DNA from: Elusimicrobiota bacterium
Lineage (GTDB): Bacteria > CAYTYR01 > UBA6262 > DAOVJB01
Length of the DNA: 8,567 nucleotides
Direction: 5' to 3'
NCBI GenBank assembly: GCA_030673425.1
Contig: DAOVJB010000041.1
Span: 1 to 8,567 of the forward strand
Part shown: positions 1-5,827 of the stretch, one piece after another
How the letters are laid out: each line of letters opens with the position of its first letter
Position numbering within the stretch: position 1 is the stretch's first letter
Position numbers and translations under genes: made by a program
The notes under the pieces: generated by a model
Databases searched by the model: none
What the model was told of the DNA's origin: nothing
The model's input: the letters and a program-made list of their open reading frames with translations, nothing else

Positions 1-202
1 AAAGCCAGCCACCCATTGCCAGATTAACCAGATAAGATATGAACAATGGGGACGTCATCAGGAAATTATAATGGAGTCTCAATATACCTTCCCTGGACCC
101 GGAAAATAATCTCTCTATAAAAGCCCCTAATATATTCCCAAAAATAAGGTTTATGATAAATAGTATTATCAAAATAAAAACAAATTTTTCAAAGGTTTTC
201 AT
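1..202 (-). CDS. Small membrane protein of unknown function, N-terminal 67 residues (3' end beyond window)
   Basis: An open frame starts at the ATG at 202-200 and stays open to the left edge, giving 67 residues with no stop. The start is supported by GAGAGGG at 211-217, 8 bases upstream; a second ATG at 207 in another frame meets a stop after six codons. The product begins MKTFEKF, followed by a strongly hydrophobic stretch at residues 7-29 ending in a glycine-rich part (FGNILGAF). A charged loop with Arg, Glu and His lies around 30-45, and a second hydrophobic stretch covers about 50-66. It is therefore probably an inner-membrane protein with two or more helices. I do not recognise it firmly. 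The GNILG motif followed later by a second helix loosely recalls the small DUF4321-type membrane proteins, but this is a guess. It lies 78 bp downstream of the lytic transglycosylase gene on the same strand and could be the tail of that operon or have its own promoter. Confidence 0.7.
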   Translation of the reverse strand, partial: MKTFEKFVFILIILFIINLIFGNILGAFIERLFSGSREGILRLHYNFLMTSPLFISYLVNLAMGGWL

Positions 203-210
203 ATAACATT

Positions 211-217
211 CCCTCTC
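211..217 (-). promoter_or_regulatory. Ribosome binding site of the left-edge membrane protein gene
   Basis: GAGAGGG on the minus strand lies 8 bases before the ATG at 202. It is a reasonable Shine-Dalgarno sequence and is the main reason to accept the truncated small frame as a real gene. Confidence 0.55.
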
Positions 218-280
218 ATATACTTATATATCTTCTATCATTTTTATATCTTTTAAGGCAAGGATTTATTTTAAGGTTAA

Positions 281-1066
281 CTACTCATATATCTGTAATG
301 CCTCGGACGGAGGAATATCGGTAATAATAAAATTTCCTTTTTTGTCCTTAAACGCATAAATAATCTTTCCTGGAGCGATAATATCCCCGCCCTTCTTAAA
401 ATAATTATAAAACCGTAAAACCTTTTCAATAAATCTTTTAGTCTCAGGAAACGGGGGAATGCCTTTGTACCTCTTTACTTTCTTAGGACCGGCATTATAA
501 GCAGCCAAAGCCAGACGAATATCCTCATCGAACTCATTCAACTGGGCCCTAAGAAATTTAACGCCACCTTCTATATTCTGATAGGGATTATACACATCAA
601 AAACCCCGAAAAACTGGGCGGTCTGGGGCATTAACTGCATTAACCCCTTGGCCCCTTTGTGGGAAGTGGCAAACCTATCAAAATTTGATTCAACCTTAAT
701 AACCGCCTTTATCAGATCAGGATCAATATGATATTGTCTGCCCAATGACTTGATAAAATCCTCAATATTATCTTTTTTATGCGCACTCTTGGACATAACA
801 ATACTTTTAGCTTTATCCTCCTCTTTATGTGGGAGAGTTTCAACAGGAATCATGAAATCTATTTCGTTCTTCTTAAAATTAATCAGTATAGAACCCAATT
901 CAATCATTACATCATTTTGACCCTCGTGACAAATCTTACCGTAAAAAACATTCCCGTTCTTAAGAGAAATCTTCATATATCCTGAAGTAGATATAGACTC
1001 TACACTAAATCCAAAAACAACTACTAAAATAGAAAATACAAGAACCCAGATCTTAAACTTTTTCAC
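281..1066 (-). CDS. Secreted or periplasmic lytic transglycosylase (SLT domain) with an N-terminal beta module and a C-terminal DUF4124-like tail
   Basis: The 261-residue product should cleave peptidoglycan glycan strands between MurNAc and GlcNAc, leaving 1,6-anhydro ends. A hydrophobic signal sequence or membrane anchor covers residues 4-20. Residues 30-72 form a short beta-rich module with LKNGNVFYGKI, and a lysine-rich linker runs from about 80 to 100. The SLT (lysozyme-like) domain spans about 103-225: the catalytic Glu is E126 in KVESNF, followed by GLMQLMP at 141-147 and AYNAGP at 189-194, all typical of the family 1 Slt/MltC type. A tail at 234-252 (IYAFKDKKGNFIITDIPP) resembles DUF4124. 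There is no lipobox, so it is either soluble after cleavage or anchored by its N-terminus. The start is GTG at 1066-1064, overlapping the uvrC stop (GTGA). AGGAG at 1076-1080 lies 9 bases upstream, and the next Met (31) would lose the signal sequence. The SLT assignment is firm; the flanking modules are inference. Confidence 0.93.
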   Translation of the reverse strand: MKKFKIWVLVFSILVVVFGFSVESISTSGYMKISLKNGNVFYGKICHEGQNDVMIELGSILINFKKNEIDFMIPVETLPHKEEDKAKSIVMSKSAHKKDNIEDFIKSLGRQYHIDPDLIKAVIKVESNFDRFATSHKGAKGLMQLMPQTAQFFGVFDVYNPYQNIEGGVKFLRAQLNEFDEDIRLALAAYNAGPKKVKRYKGIPPFPETKRFIEKVLRFYNYFKKGGDIIAPGKIIYAFKDKKGNFIITDIPPSEALQIYE

Positions 1067-2349
1067 TTTATCCTTCTCCTTAAATACCTGTGATAGTTAA
1101 CAGCAAAACGGTGTGCTTCATCCCTAATCTGCTGGAGTAAATATAATGCACCGGATGTCTCATCTATAATAACAGGAGACCTCCTTAACGGGATGAAAAT
1201 ATGTTCAAATTTCTTAGCTAAAGCAATAATTGCTAAATCACTTATACCTAATTCTTTAAGGCTCTCGTACGCAACGTTTAACTGCGGCTTACCGCCATCA
1301 ATTACAATTAAATCAGGCAGTTTCTTTTTCTCTTTTATAAGACGACTGTAGCGTCTTGTAACTATCTCTTTAATCATACCACAATCGTCAATCTTATGTA
1401 CAGTCTTAATTTTAAAACGTCTGTATCGGTCATTAGCAGGTTGTCCACCTACAAAAACAACCATTGAACCTACTGCTTCTTTCCCGCTTATATTAGAAAC
1501 ATCAAATGCTTCTATAACATTAGGGACTTCCTTAAGAGATATCCTCTCTTGCAGGTCAGAAACCCTGTTAGAAATATCTTCTGCACCACGAAGTTGCCTG
1601 AAAACTGTCTCTTTATTAACCTGTCTGAATTTAATGTTCTCGGTCAATTTCCTTAAGGCAAAAATTTCGTTCCTGATTCTTGTTGCCTCTTCAAAATTAA
1701 GTCTCCCGGAGGCTTTGGCCATTTTGGCCTCTAAAATATTCAATAATTTATTATGCTGGCCTTTTAAGAAAAGGTCTACTTCTTTTACTACATTACGATA
1801 AGTGTTTCTGGTTACCTTTCCTATACAGGGTGCGAGACAACGTTTAATATGATAATCTAAACAAACCTGCTTTGGTAATTTACTTTTCTTACATGTCCTT
1901 AAGGGAAAAATCCTGCGAATAAATCTTATCGTATTCCGCAAACAAGTCCCGTCAGGATAAGGACCATAATATTTACCTCCGTCTTCTTTAACCACTCTCC
2001 TGATAACCAAACGCGGGAAATCCTCAAATATTGTCAATTCTATAAAAGGATATCTCTTATCATCTTTATAATCTGTATTATACTTCGGACGATGCCTTTT
2101 AATCAAGCTATATTCGATAAGAAGTGCTTCTTTTTCACTATCAGTAACAATATATTCAACATCAGAAATAGTCCCGACAAGAGAAGAAACCTTAGGTGAA
2201 ATACTGCTTGAAGAACCGAAGTAGGATTTAACGCGTTTTCTTAAAGAACGGGCTTTCCCTACATATATTACTTTCCCCCTTTTATCCTTCATTATATAAA
2301 CACCGCAGGAATCAGGCAGATTCTTTAATTTCTCTTTTAACTCCATCAT
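1063..2349 (-). CDS. uvrC: Excinuclease ABC subunit C, compact form lacking the C-terminal HhH domain
   Basis: UvrC makes both incisions around a DNA lesion after UvrA and UvrB have found it. The GIY-YIG nuclease at about 13-92 gives the 3' incision: GVYIM, VIYVGK with Y29, R39 in LRKRV, and an acidic EALLIE helix at 74-79. Four cysteines follow (C153, C163, C171, C175), matching the positions that bind an iron-sulfur cluster in E. coli UvrC. A UVR (UvrB-binding) motif lies at about 203-236. The RNase H-like core for the 5' incision keeps its Asp-Asp-His residues: D283 in EAFD, D351 in VIDGG and H413 in DEAH. At 428 residues it is far below the usual 560-620. About 100 residues are absent between the UVR motif and EAFD, and the frame ends right after DEAHRF...YH, so the helix-hairpin-helix pair is absent. 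The frame is uninterrupted. ATG at 2349 overlaps the murJ stop (ATGA); the next codon is also ATG, and GAAGAG lies 11 bases upstream of the first. Confidence 0.95.
   Translation of the reverse strand: MMELKEKLKNLPDSCGVYIMKDKRGKVIYVGKARSLRKRVKSYFGSSSSISPKVSSLVGTISDVEYIVTDSEKEALLIEYSLIKRHRPKYNTDYKDDKRYPFIELTIFEDFPRLVIRRVVKEDGGKYYGPYPDGTCLRNTIRFIRRIFPLRTCKKSKLPKQVCLDYHIKRCLAPCIGKVTRNTYRNVVKEVDLFLKGQHNKLLNILEAKMAKASGRLNFEEATRIRNEIFALRKLTENIKFRQVNKETVFRQLRGAEDISNRVSDLQERISLKEVPNVIEAFDVSNISGKEAVGSMVVFVGGQPANDRYRRFKIKTVHKIDDCGMIKEIVTRRYSRLIKEKKKLPDLIVIDGGKPQLNVAYESLKELGISDLAIIALAKKFEHIFIPLRRSPVIIDETSGALYLLQQIRDEAHRFAVNYHRYLRRRIK
1071..1080 (-). promoter_or_regulatory. Ribosome binding site of the lytic transglycosylase gene, inside the end of uvrC
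   Basis: The minus strand reads AGGAGAAGGA just before the GTG start. AGGAG (1076-1080) is 9 bases and AAGGA (1071-1075) 4 bases from the start. Both lie within the final arginine codons of uvrC, so the site supports the GTG start and translational coupling. Confidence 0.7.
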
Positions 2350-3899
2350 AATTCACTAATCTCTTCAGGATAAATTAAATCCTTAAGATGTTTTATTTCC
2401 TCAACCTTCAATATGTAACATATAAACAGGAAAATTAGTATCGCACCTAAAATGGTAAGTGCAACCTGGATAAAAAGACCTAAATTAACCAACAGATTCA
2501 TCATATATAAGCAGAAGATTCCCATTATTAAAGAGGCAAGACCAACCTTCCATAATAAGTCAAGCATATTTCTGCCCCCCAACCGTCCGAACCTGTTTCG
2601 TAAAATAAATATCAATATTGACATATTAACAGTTGAAGAAATTGCCGTAGCCAGGGCTAAACCACCCACATTAAGAAACTGCATCAGAATTATATTCAAT
2701 ATAGCATTCAGCACCATTGCTAAGGCAGCTATTTTAACCGGTGTTTTGGTATCCTTAAGGGAATAAAAAGCATTAACCAGAACTTTCACACCCGCATAAG
2801 CAAATATTCCTGTAGCGTAAAATAAAAGCGCCCAGCTCGTGGCATCGGTGCCTGCTGCTGTAAAATTCTTTCTCTCAAAAAGCAGGCGGATAATTGGTTT
2901 GCCCATAATCATCAGCCCTACCGAAGCCGGTATTATCGTAAAGGAGATCATCCTTAAACTGAATATAAGTGTTTTCTTTAAGGCCTGAATATCGTGTTCT
3001 GCCGCGCTCTTAGACATAGACGGAAATGCCACTGTAGCTATGGCAATCCCGAACAGGGCAAGAGGAAACTGCATCAGGCGGTTAGCATAATATAAAGCTG
3101 TAACACTGCCCTCTTTAAGAACCGAAGCACACATAGTATCTACAAATGCATTAATCTGATGAACCGACAAACCTATAATGGCAGGCAATATCAGAACACC
3201 TATTTTTCTTATACCGGGATGATTTAACAGCAACTTGAAACGAAACCTGAACCCGCTTTTTACTATAGCCGGTACCTGAAAGAAGAGCTGCCCAAGACCC
3301 CCTATGAGCACTCCTATGGCTAAGCCCTTTACCGGTACACCCAGAAGAGGACAGACAGCCAGAACAAAAAAGATTTGAGAAATATTAAGAATACACGGAG
3401 CAAGAGCTGGGATGGTAAACTTTCTCAAAGAATTGAGAATCCCCAGGGCCAAAGCAGCAAGACCGATAAACAGCATAAAGGGAAACATTATCCGGGTAAG
3501 CGTAATTGTAAGAGATAACTTCTGGGGATTATCCCTGAAACCAACAGCAATTATTTTAACTATAAAAGGAGTAAGGGCTATACCTATTAAGGTTAAACCT
3601 GACAGGAGAATAAAAAGTATGGTTGTAAGTATATTTACTAATTCCCTGGCTTCCTTTTCTGTCTTGTTTGTAAGATAATCAGTAAATACAGGTATAAAAG
3701 AACTGGATAGCGCACCCTCTCCCAGCAAACGCCTCAGGAGATTCGGGATACGGTAGGCTACATAAAAAGCATCGGCTACCATACCGCTACCGAATTCACT
3801 GGCAATCAGCATATCCCTTATGTACCCTAATACTCGGGAAAGCAGGGTGGATAGACTAACATTTTTTACAGAGCGGGCAATTTTTACTGGTGATGTCAT
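2346..3899 (-). CDS. murJ: Lipid II flippase MurJ (MviN family)
   Basis: MurJ moves the peptidoglycan precursor lipid II from the cytoplasmic to the periplasmic face of the inner membrane; it belongs to the MOP transporter superfamily. The 517-residue product has the usual length and many hydrophobic segments consistent with about 14 membrane helices. The N-terminal signature is clear: S21-R22 (SRVLGYIRD), R28, the ADAF motif with D43, and NLLRRL with R56-R57, equivalent to charged residues essential in E. coli MurJ (R18, R24, D39, R52). The central YANRLMQFP motif (271-279) keeps the arginine (R274), while the preceding position is Asn where E. coli has Asp. It starts at ATG 3899 with AAGGGA 11-12 bases upstream, and is first gene of the murJ-uvrC-transglycosylase operon. 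Its stop overlaps the uvrC start by 4 bp. Transcription diverges from rpsT. Confidence 0.96.
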   Translation of the reverse strand: MTSPVKIARSVKNVSLSTLLSRVLGYIRDMLIASEFGSGMVADAFYVAYRIPNLLRRLLGEGALSSSFIPVFTDYLTNKTEKEARELVNILTTILFILLSGLTLIGIALTPFIVKIIAVGFRDNPQKLSLTITLTRIMFPFMLFIGLAALALGILNSLRKFTIPALAPCILNISQIFFVLAVCPLLGVPVKGLAIGVLIGGLGQLFFQVPAIVKSGFRFRFKLLLNHPGIRKIGVLILPAIIGLSVHQINAFVDTMCASVLKEGSVTALYYANRLMQFPLALFGIAIATVAFPSMSKSAAEHDIQALKKTLIFSLRMISFTIIPASVGLMIMGKPIIRLLFERKNFTAAGTDATSWALLFYATGIFAYAGVKVLVNAFYSLKDTKTPVKIAALAMVLNAILNIILMQFLNVGGLALATAISSTVNMSILIFILRNRFGRLGGRNMLDLLWKVGLASLIMGIFCLYMMNLLVNLGLFIQVALTILGAILIFLFICYILKVEEIKHLKDLIYPEEISEL

Positions 3900-3914
3900 T
3901 TTGTGAACTATCCC

Positions 3915-3943
3915 TTGACAATTTTTACAAAATATGCTATTTT
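3915..3943 (+). promoter_or_regulatory. Sigma70-type promoter of rpsT with extended -10
   Basis: A perfect -35 hexamer TTGACA (3915-3920) is followed after exactly 17 bp by TATTTT (3938-3943), with TGC directly upstream (3935-3937), which makes an extended -10. Transcription should start near 3950, leaving a leader of about 30 bases before the ATG at 3979. A strong promoter fits a ribosomal protein gene standing alone on its strand. Confidence 0.75.
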
Positions 3944-3965
3944 TTGATAATTACACCTAGATTAC

Positions 3966-3972
3966 AGGAGGA
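3966..3972 (+). promoter_or_regulatory. Ribosome binding site of rpsT
   Basis: AGGAGGA lies 6 bases before the ATG at 3979, a near-perfect Shine-Dalgarno match at optimal spacing. It implies high translation and fixes the rpsT start. Confidence 0.85.
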
Positions 3973-3978
3973 TCTAAC

Positions 3979-4266
3979 ATGGCAAAATTAAAAACAGGCC
4001 GACATACTTCAGCTCTTAAGGAAGCAAGAAAATCCAAGAAAAGACAACAAAAAAATATTTCTATAAAATCAAAAATAAAAACACTAACAAAAAAAGTAAT
4101 TGCTGCTTGTGAATCCAAAAATTTTGGAACAGCAAAATCCGCTCTTAATGAGGTCTTTTCTGTTATTGATAAAGCTGCCAAAAAGAAAATTATTCATAAA
4201 AATACAGCCGCCAGGAGAAAAGCAAAAATAAGTAAGAAAGTATCTGTAGCCACTAAAAGCCTGTAA
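3979..4266 (+). CDS. rpsT: 30S ribosomal protein S20
   Basis: S20 is a primary binding protein of 16S rRNA that helps assemble the small ribosomal subunit. The 95-residue product is close to the usual 85-95 and extremely rich in Lys and Arg. It shows the family pattern: a basic N-terminus (RHTSALKEARKSKKRQQKN), a middle section IKTLTKKVIAACESKNF, and a C-terminal helix with IDKAAKKKIIHKNTAARRKAK, whose HKNTAARRK segment is diagnostic. It is the only plus-strand gene here, with its own strong promoter and ribosome binding site. It converges with holA, the stops being 11 bp apart. No good intrinsic terminator lies in that gap. Unlike E. coli rpsT, which starts with UUG and is autoregulated, this gene starts with ATG. 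Confidence 0.97.
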   Translation: MAKLKTGRHTSALKEARKSKKRQQKNISIKSKIKTLTKKVIAACESKNFGTAKSALNEVFSVIDKAAKKKIIHKNTAARRKAKISKKVSVATKSL

Positions 4267-4277
4267 GAAAACTTTTA

Positions 4278-5270
4278 TTATCCACATAGTCTCAGTATTA
4301 ACAGCTCCATTACTAAGTGAGAATTTTTCCTGCCTGTTTTAATATCTCTATCCGCCTCGAAGATATTCTGAAAGCCTCCTATGAGTTCTCCTTTAGAGAA
4401 GTTCCTTGTTTGTTTAATAAAATTCTTGTCTAAAAAGGTCTTTATCCCTAACCTGTCCGTAATGTCTTTATAAGAGACCTTTTGCTCCAACAAATCCCTG
4501 GCTTGTAAGAACTTCCTAAAACGGAAGGTGATCTTCCATAATAAACTAACCGGCTCCTCTCCTTTTTGAAACAACTTATTTAATATTTTCAAAGATCGTG
4601 TTTTATCCCTTTCCCCGATCGCATATATCATTTCATAAATATCCCCTACTCTTATATCAGGAGTTGCTTGTTTGATATCATCTAAAGTAATCCTGCTGTT
4701 TGCACCTGAATAAATAACTATCTGCTCAATCTGGTTGTTCAGATCCATAAGGTCATTACCTACAGCTTCCTGTAAGTAAAAGATTGCTTCTTCTGCTATT
4801 GTCTTTCCATTTTCCTTAAGTTTATCTTTTATCCATGAAGGCACCTGGTTATTAAACAACGGCCAGAAAATCACAGATTCACCAACATCACTTAAACTTG
4901 AATAGAAGCCTCCTTTCAAATTTACCCTACCAGTTGCAACAAAAATCAGGCACGTTGTATCCGGGGGACTTTCAAGAAATGCCAAAAGTTTCTTCTGCTC
5001 AGCCTCCTTTAATCTCTCGACTCTTTTGACCACTACTAATCTCTTATCAGAGAGAAATGGTAAAGATGCTGCTTTATTTATAATCTCCTTGGCCCCGACT
5101 TCATCAGCATAAACTAAATCGTAATTAAATTCTCTATAGGCATCAGTAATCAGTATTTGAGTTATTTTTCTTATTGCTTCCTCTTTTAAGTATGTCTCAT
5201 CACCTGAAAAAAGATATACGGAAGCGATTTCTTTTCTTTTTAACTTTGATATTAAATCATTATATTTCAT
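4278..5270 (-). CDS. holA: DNA polymerase III subunit delta (clamp-loader wrench)
   Basis: Delta is the clamp-loader subunit that opens the beta sliding clamp so that it can be placed on DNA. The 330-residue product has normal family length. The N-terminal domain begins with YLFSGDETYLKEEAI (19-33), typical of HolA, in place of a working Walker A motif, as expected since delta does not bind ATP productively. The segment around SLPFLSDKRLVVVK (69-82) corresponds to the clamp-contacting element; F72 probably matches the hydrophobic wedge residue of E. coli delta. The lid region follows at about 150-215 (EAVGNDLMDLNNQIEQI), and the C-terminal collar domain contains DIYEMIYAIGERD and LLWKITFRFRKF. 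The gene starts at ATG 5270, 12 bp after the lptE stop, with GGTGAG overlapping that stop 11 bases upstream. It is last in the tlyA-leuS-lptE-holA run. Confidence 0.95.
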   Translation of the reverse strand: MKYNDLISKLKRKEIASVYLFSGDETYLKEEAIRKITQILITDAYREFNYDLVYADEVGAKEIINKAASLPFLSDKRLVVVKRVERLKEAEQKKLLAFLESPPDTTCLIFVATGRVNLKGGFYSSLSDVGESVIFWPLFNNQVPSWIKDKLKENGKTIAEEAIFYLQEAVGNDLMDLNNQIEQIVIYSGANSRITLDDIKQATPDIRVGDIYEMIYAIGERDKTRSLKILNKLFQKGEEPVSLLWKITFRFRKFLQARDLLEQKVSYKDITDRLGIKTFLDKNFIKQTRNFSKGELIGGFQNIFEADRDIKTGRKNSHLVMELLILRLCG

Positions 5271-5282
5271 TAGTTTTTTATC

Positions 5283-5807
5283 TCACCAACCCTCTATTGT
5301 TCTTCTTACAATATCAAGGGCTAAATCATCAACCAGCCTATCCTGTGCTTCATCTTCCGTTTCTACCAATTCCCCGGCTTTTGAACTCACAAAGTAATTA
5401 ACAGAGCCTTCCATAGCTCTTTCTTCCCATAGTACCGTATCGGTAGTTAAATCCTTAAAAACTAAATCCACAATAATATAAACTTTATATTCCTCTATTA
5501 TATCCTGCTCATCATATGAAACCGGTTCAAGAACATACTGGGTGATTTCTCCTGTCAGAAGAGCATCTGCCTGCTGTTGGCCTGCTATATCTAACCTTCC
5601 GTCACGCAAGAATTCATCACTAACAGCAAGAGTTAATTTCTCTTCTATCCCATACTCTATAGTTGCGTTCTTAAAAGTATTAACGGCCATGGTTTTGATA
5701 TGGTCAGGCAGAATAGGAGCGGGTGTATACCCGCAACTAGCCAGAAATCCTGCAAGTAAAAACAGAACAGAACTTAATGTAATCCACTTAATGCTTTTCT
5801 TTAACAT
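5283..5807 (-). CDS. lptE: LPS-assembly lipoprotein LptE
   Basis: LptE is the outer-membrane lipoprotein that plugs and supports LptD, the barrel that inserts lipopolysaccharide into the outer leaflet. The 174-residue product has a lipoprotein signal: basic MLKK, a hydrophobic core, and lipobox LASC at 22-25 with C25 as the lipidated residue, followed by GYTPA. The mature part matches the family: HIKTMAVNTFKN near 36-47, EEKLTLAVSDEFLRDGRLDI near 55-74, ADALLTGEITQY at 80-91, then alternating beta strands (YKVYIIVDLVFKDL) and a C-terminal helix. Family sequence identity is low, so the call rests on pattern, lipobox and position between leuS and holA, a known conserved placement. It shows that the organism has an LPS-bearing outer membrane. 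ATG at 5807 is preceded by a strong ribosome binding site. Confidence 0.9.
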   Translation of the reverse strand: MLKKSIKWITLSSVLFLLAGFLASCGYTPAPILPDHIKTMAVNTFKNATIEYGIEEKLTLAVSDEFLRDGRLDIAGQQQADALLTGEITQYVLEPVSYDEQDIIEEYKVYIIVDLVFKDLTTDTVLWEERAMEGSVNYFVSSKAGELVETEDEAQDRLVDDLALDIVRRTIEGW

Positions 5808-5812
5808 AACTG

Positions 5813-5819
5813 CCTCCTT
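5813..5819 (-). promoter_or_regulatory. Ribosome binding site of lptE
   Basis: AAGGAGG on the minus strand lies 5 bases before the ATG at 5807, inside the 20 bp leuS-lptE gap. It fixes the lptE start and preserves the full lipoprotein signal peptide. Confidence 0.8.
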
Positions 5820-5827
5820 TAAATATT

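Larger units (their letters stand above)
3900..3978. promoter_or_regulatory. Divergent intergenic control region between murJ and rpsT
   Basis: These 79 bp hold the only divergent gene pair in the window and must supply starts for both directions. The rpsT promoter is clear and listed separately. For murJ on the minus strand, a weaker candidate is TTATCA (3945-3950), a 17 bp spacer and TAAAAA (3922-3927), each hexamer matching four of six consensus bases. The two promoters would overlap, so polymerases could compete. The murJ part is inference. Confidence 0.45.

Noticed and set aside
251-276. Direct repeat TTTTAAGG at 251-258 and 269-276 in the gap after the transglycosylase gene
   Set aside because: Two 8-base AT-rich copies 18 bp apart in AT-rich intergenic DNA are readily explained by chance, and no hairpin or clear promoter accompanies them.
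2452-2766. Plus-strand open frame of 104 codons
   Set aside because: It lies wholly within murJ on the opposite strand, has no family-like sequence and no convincing ribosome binding site; it is a shadow of the real gene.
4084-4287. Minus-strand open frame opposite rpsT
   Set aside because: It is the reverse of the lysine-rich S20 coding sequence, which produces Phe-rich nonsense; rpsT is unmistakable.
4291-4328. Possible rpsT terminator: CTCA/TGAG arms followed by AATTTTT
   Set aside because: The stem is only 3-4 bp with a bulge and a long loop, and it lies within holA coding sequence; too weak to call.
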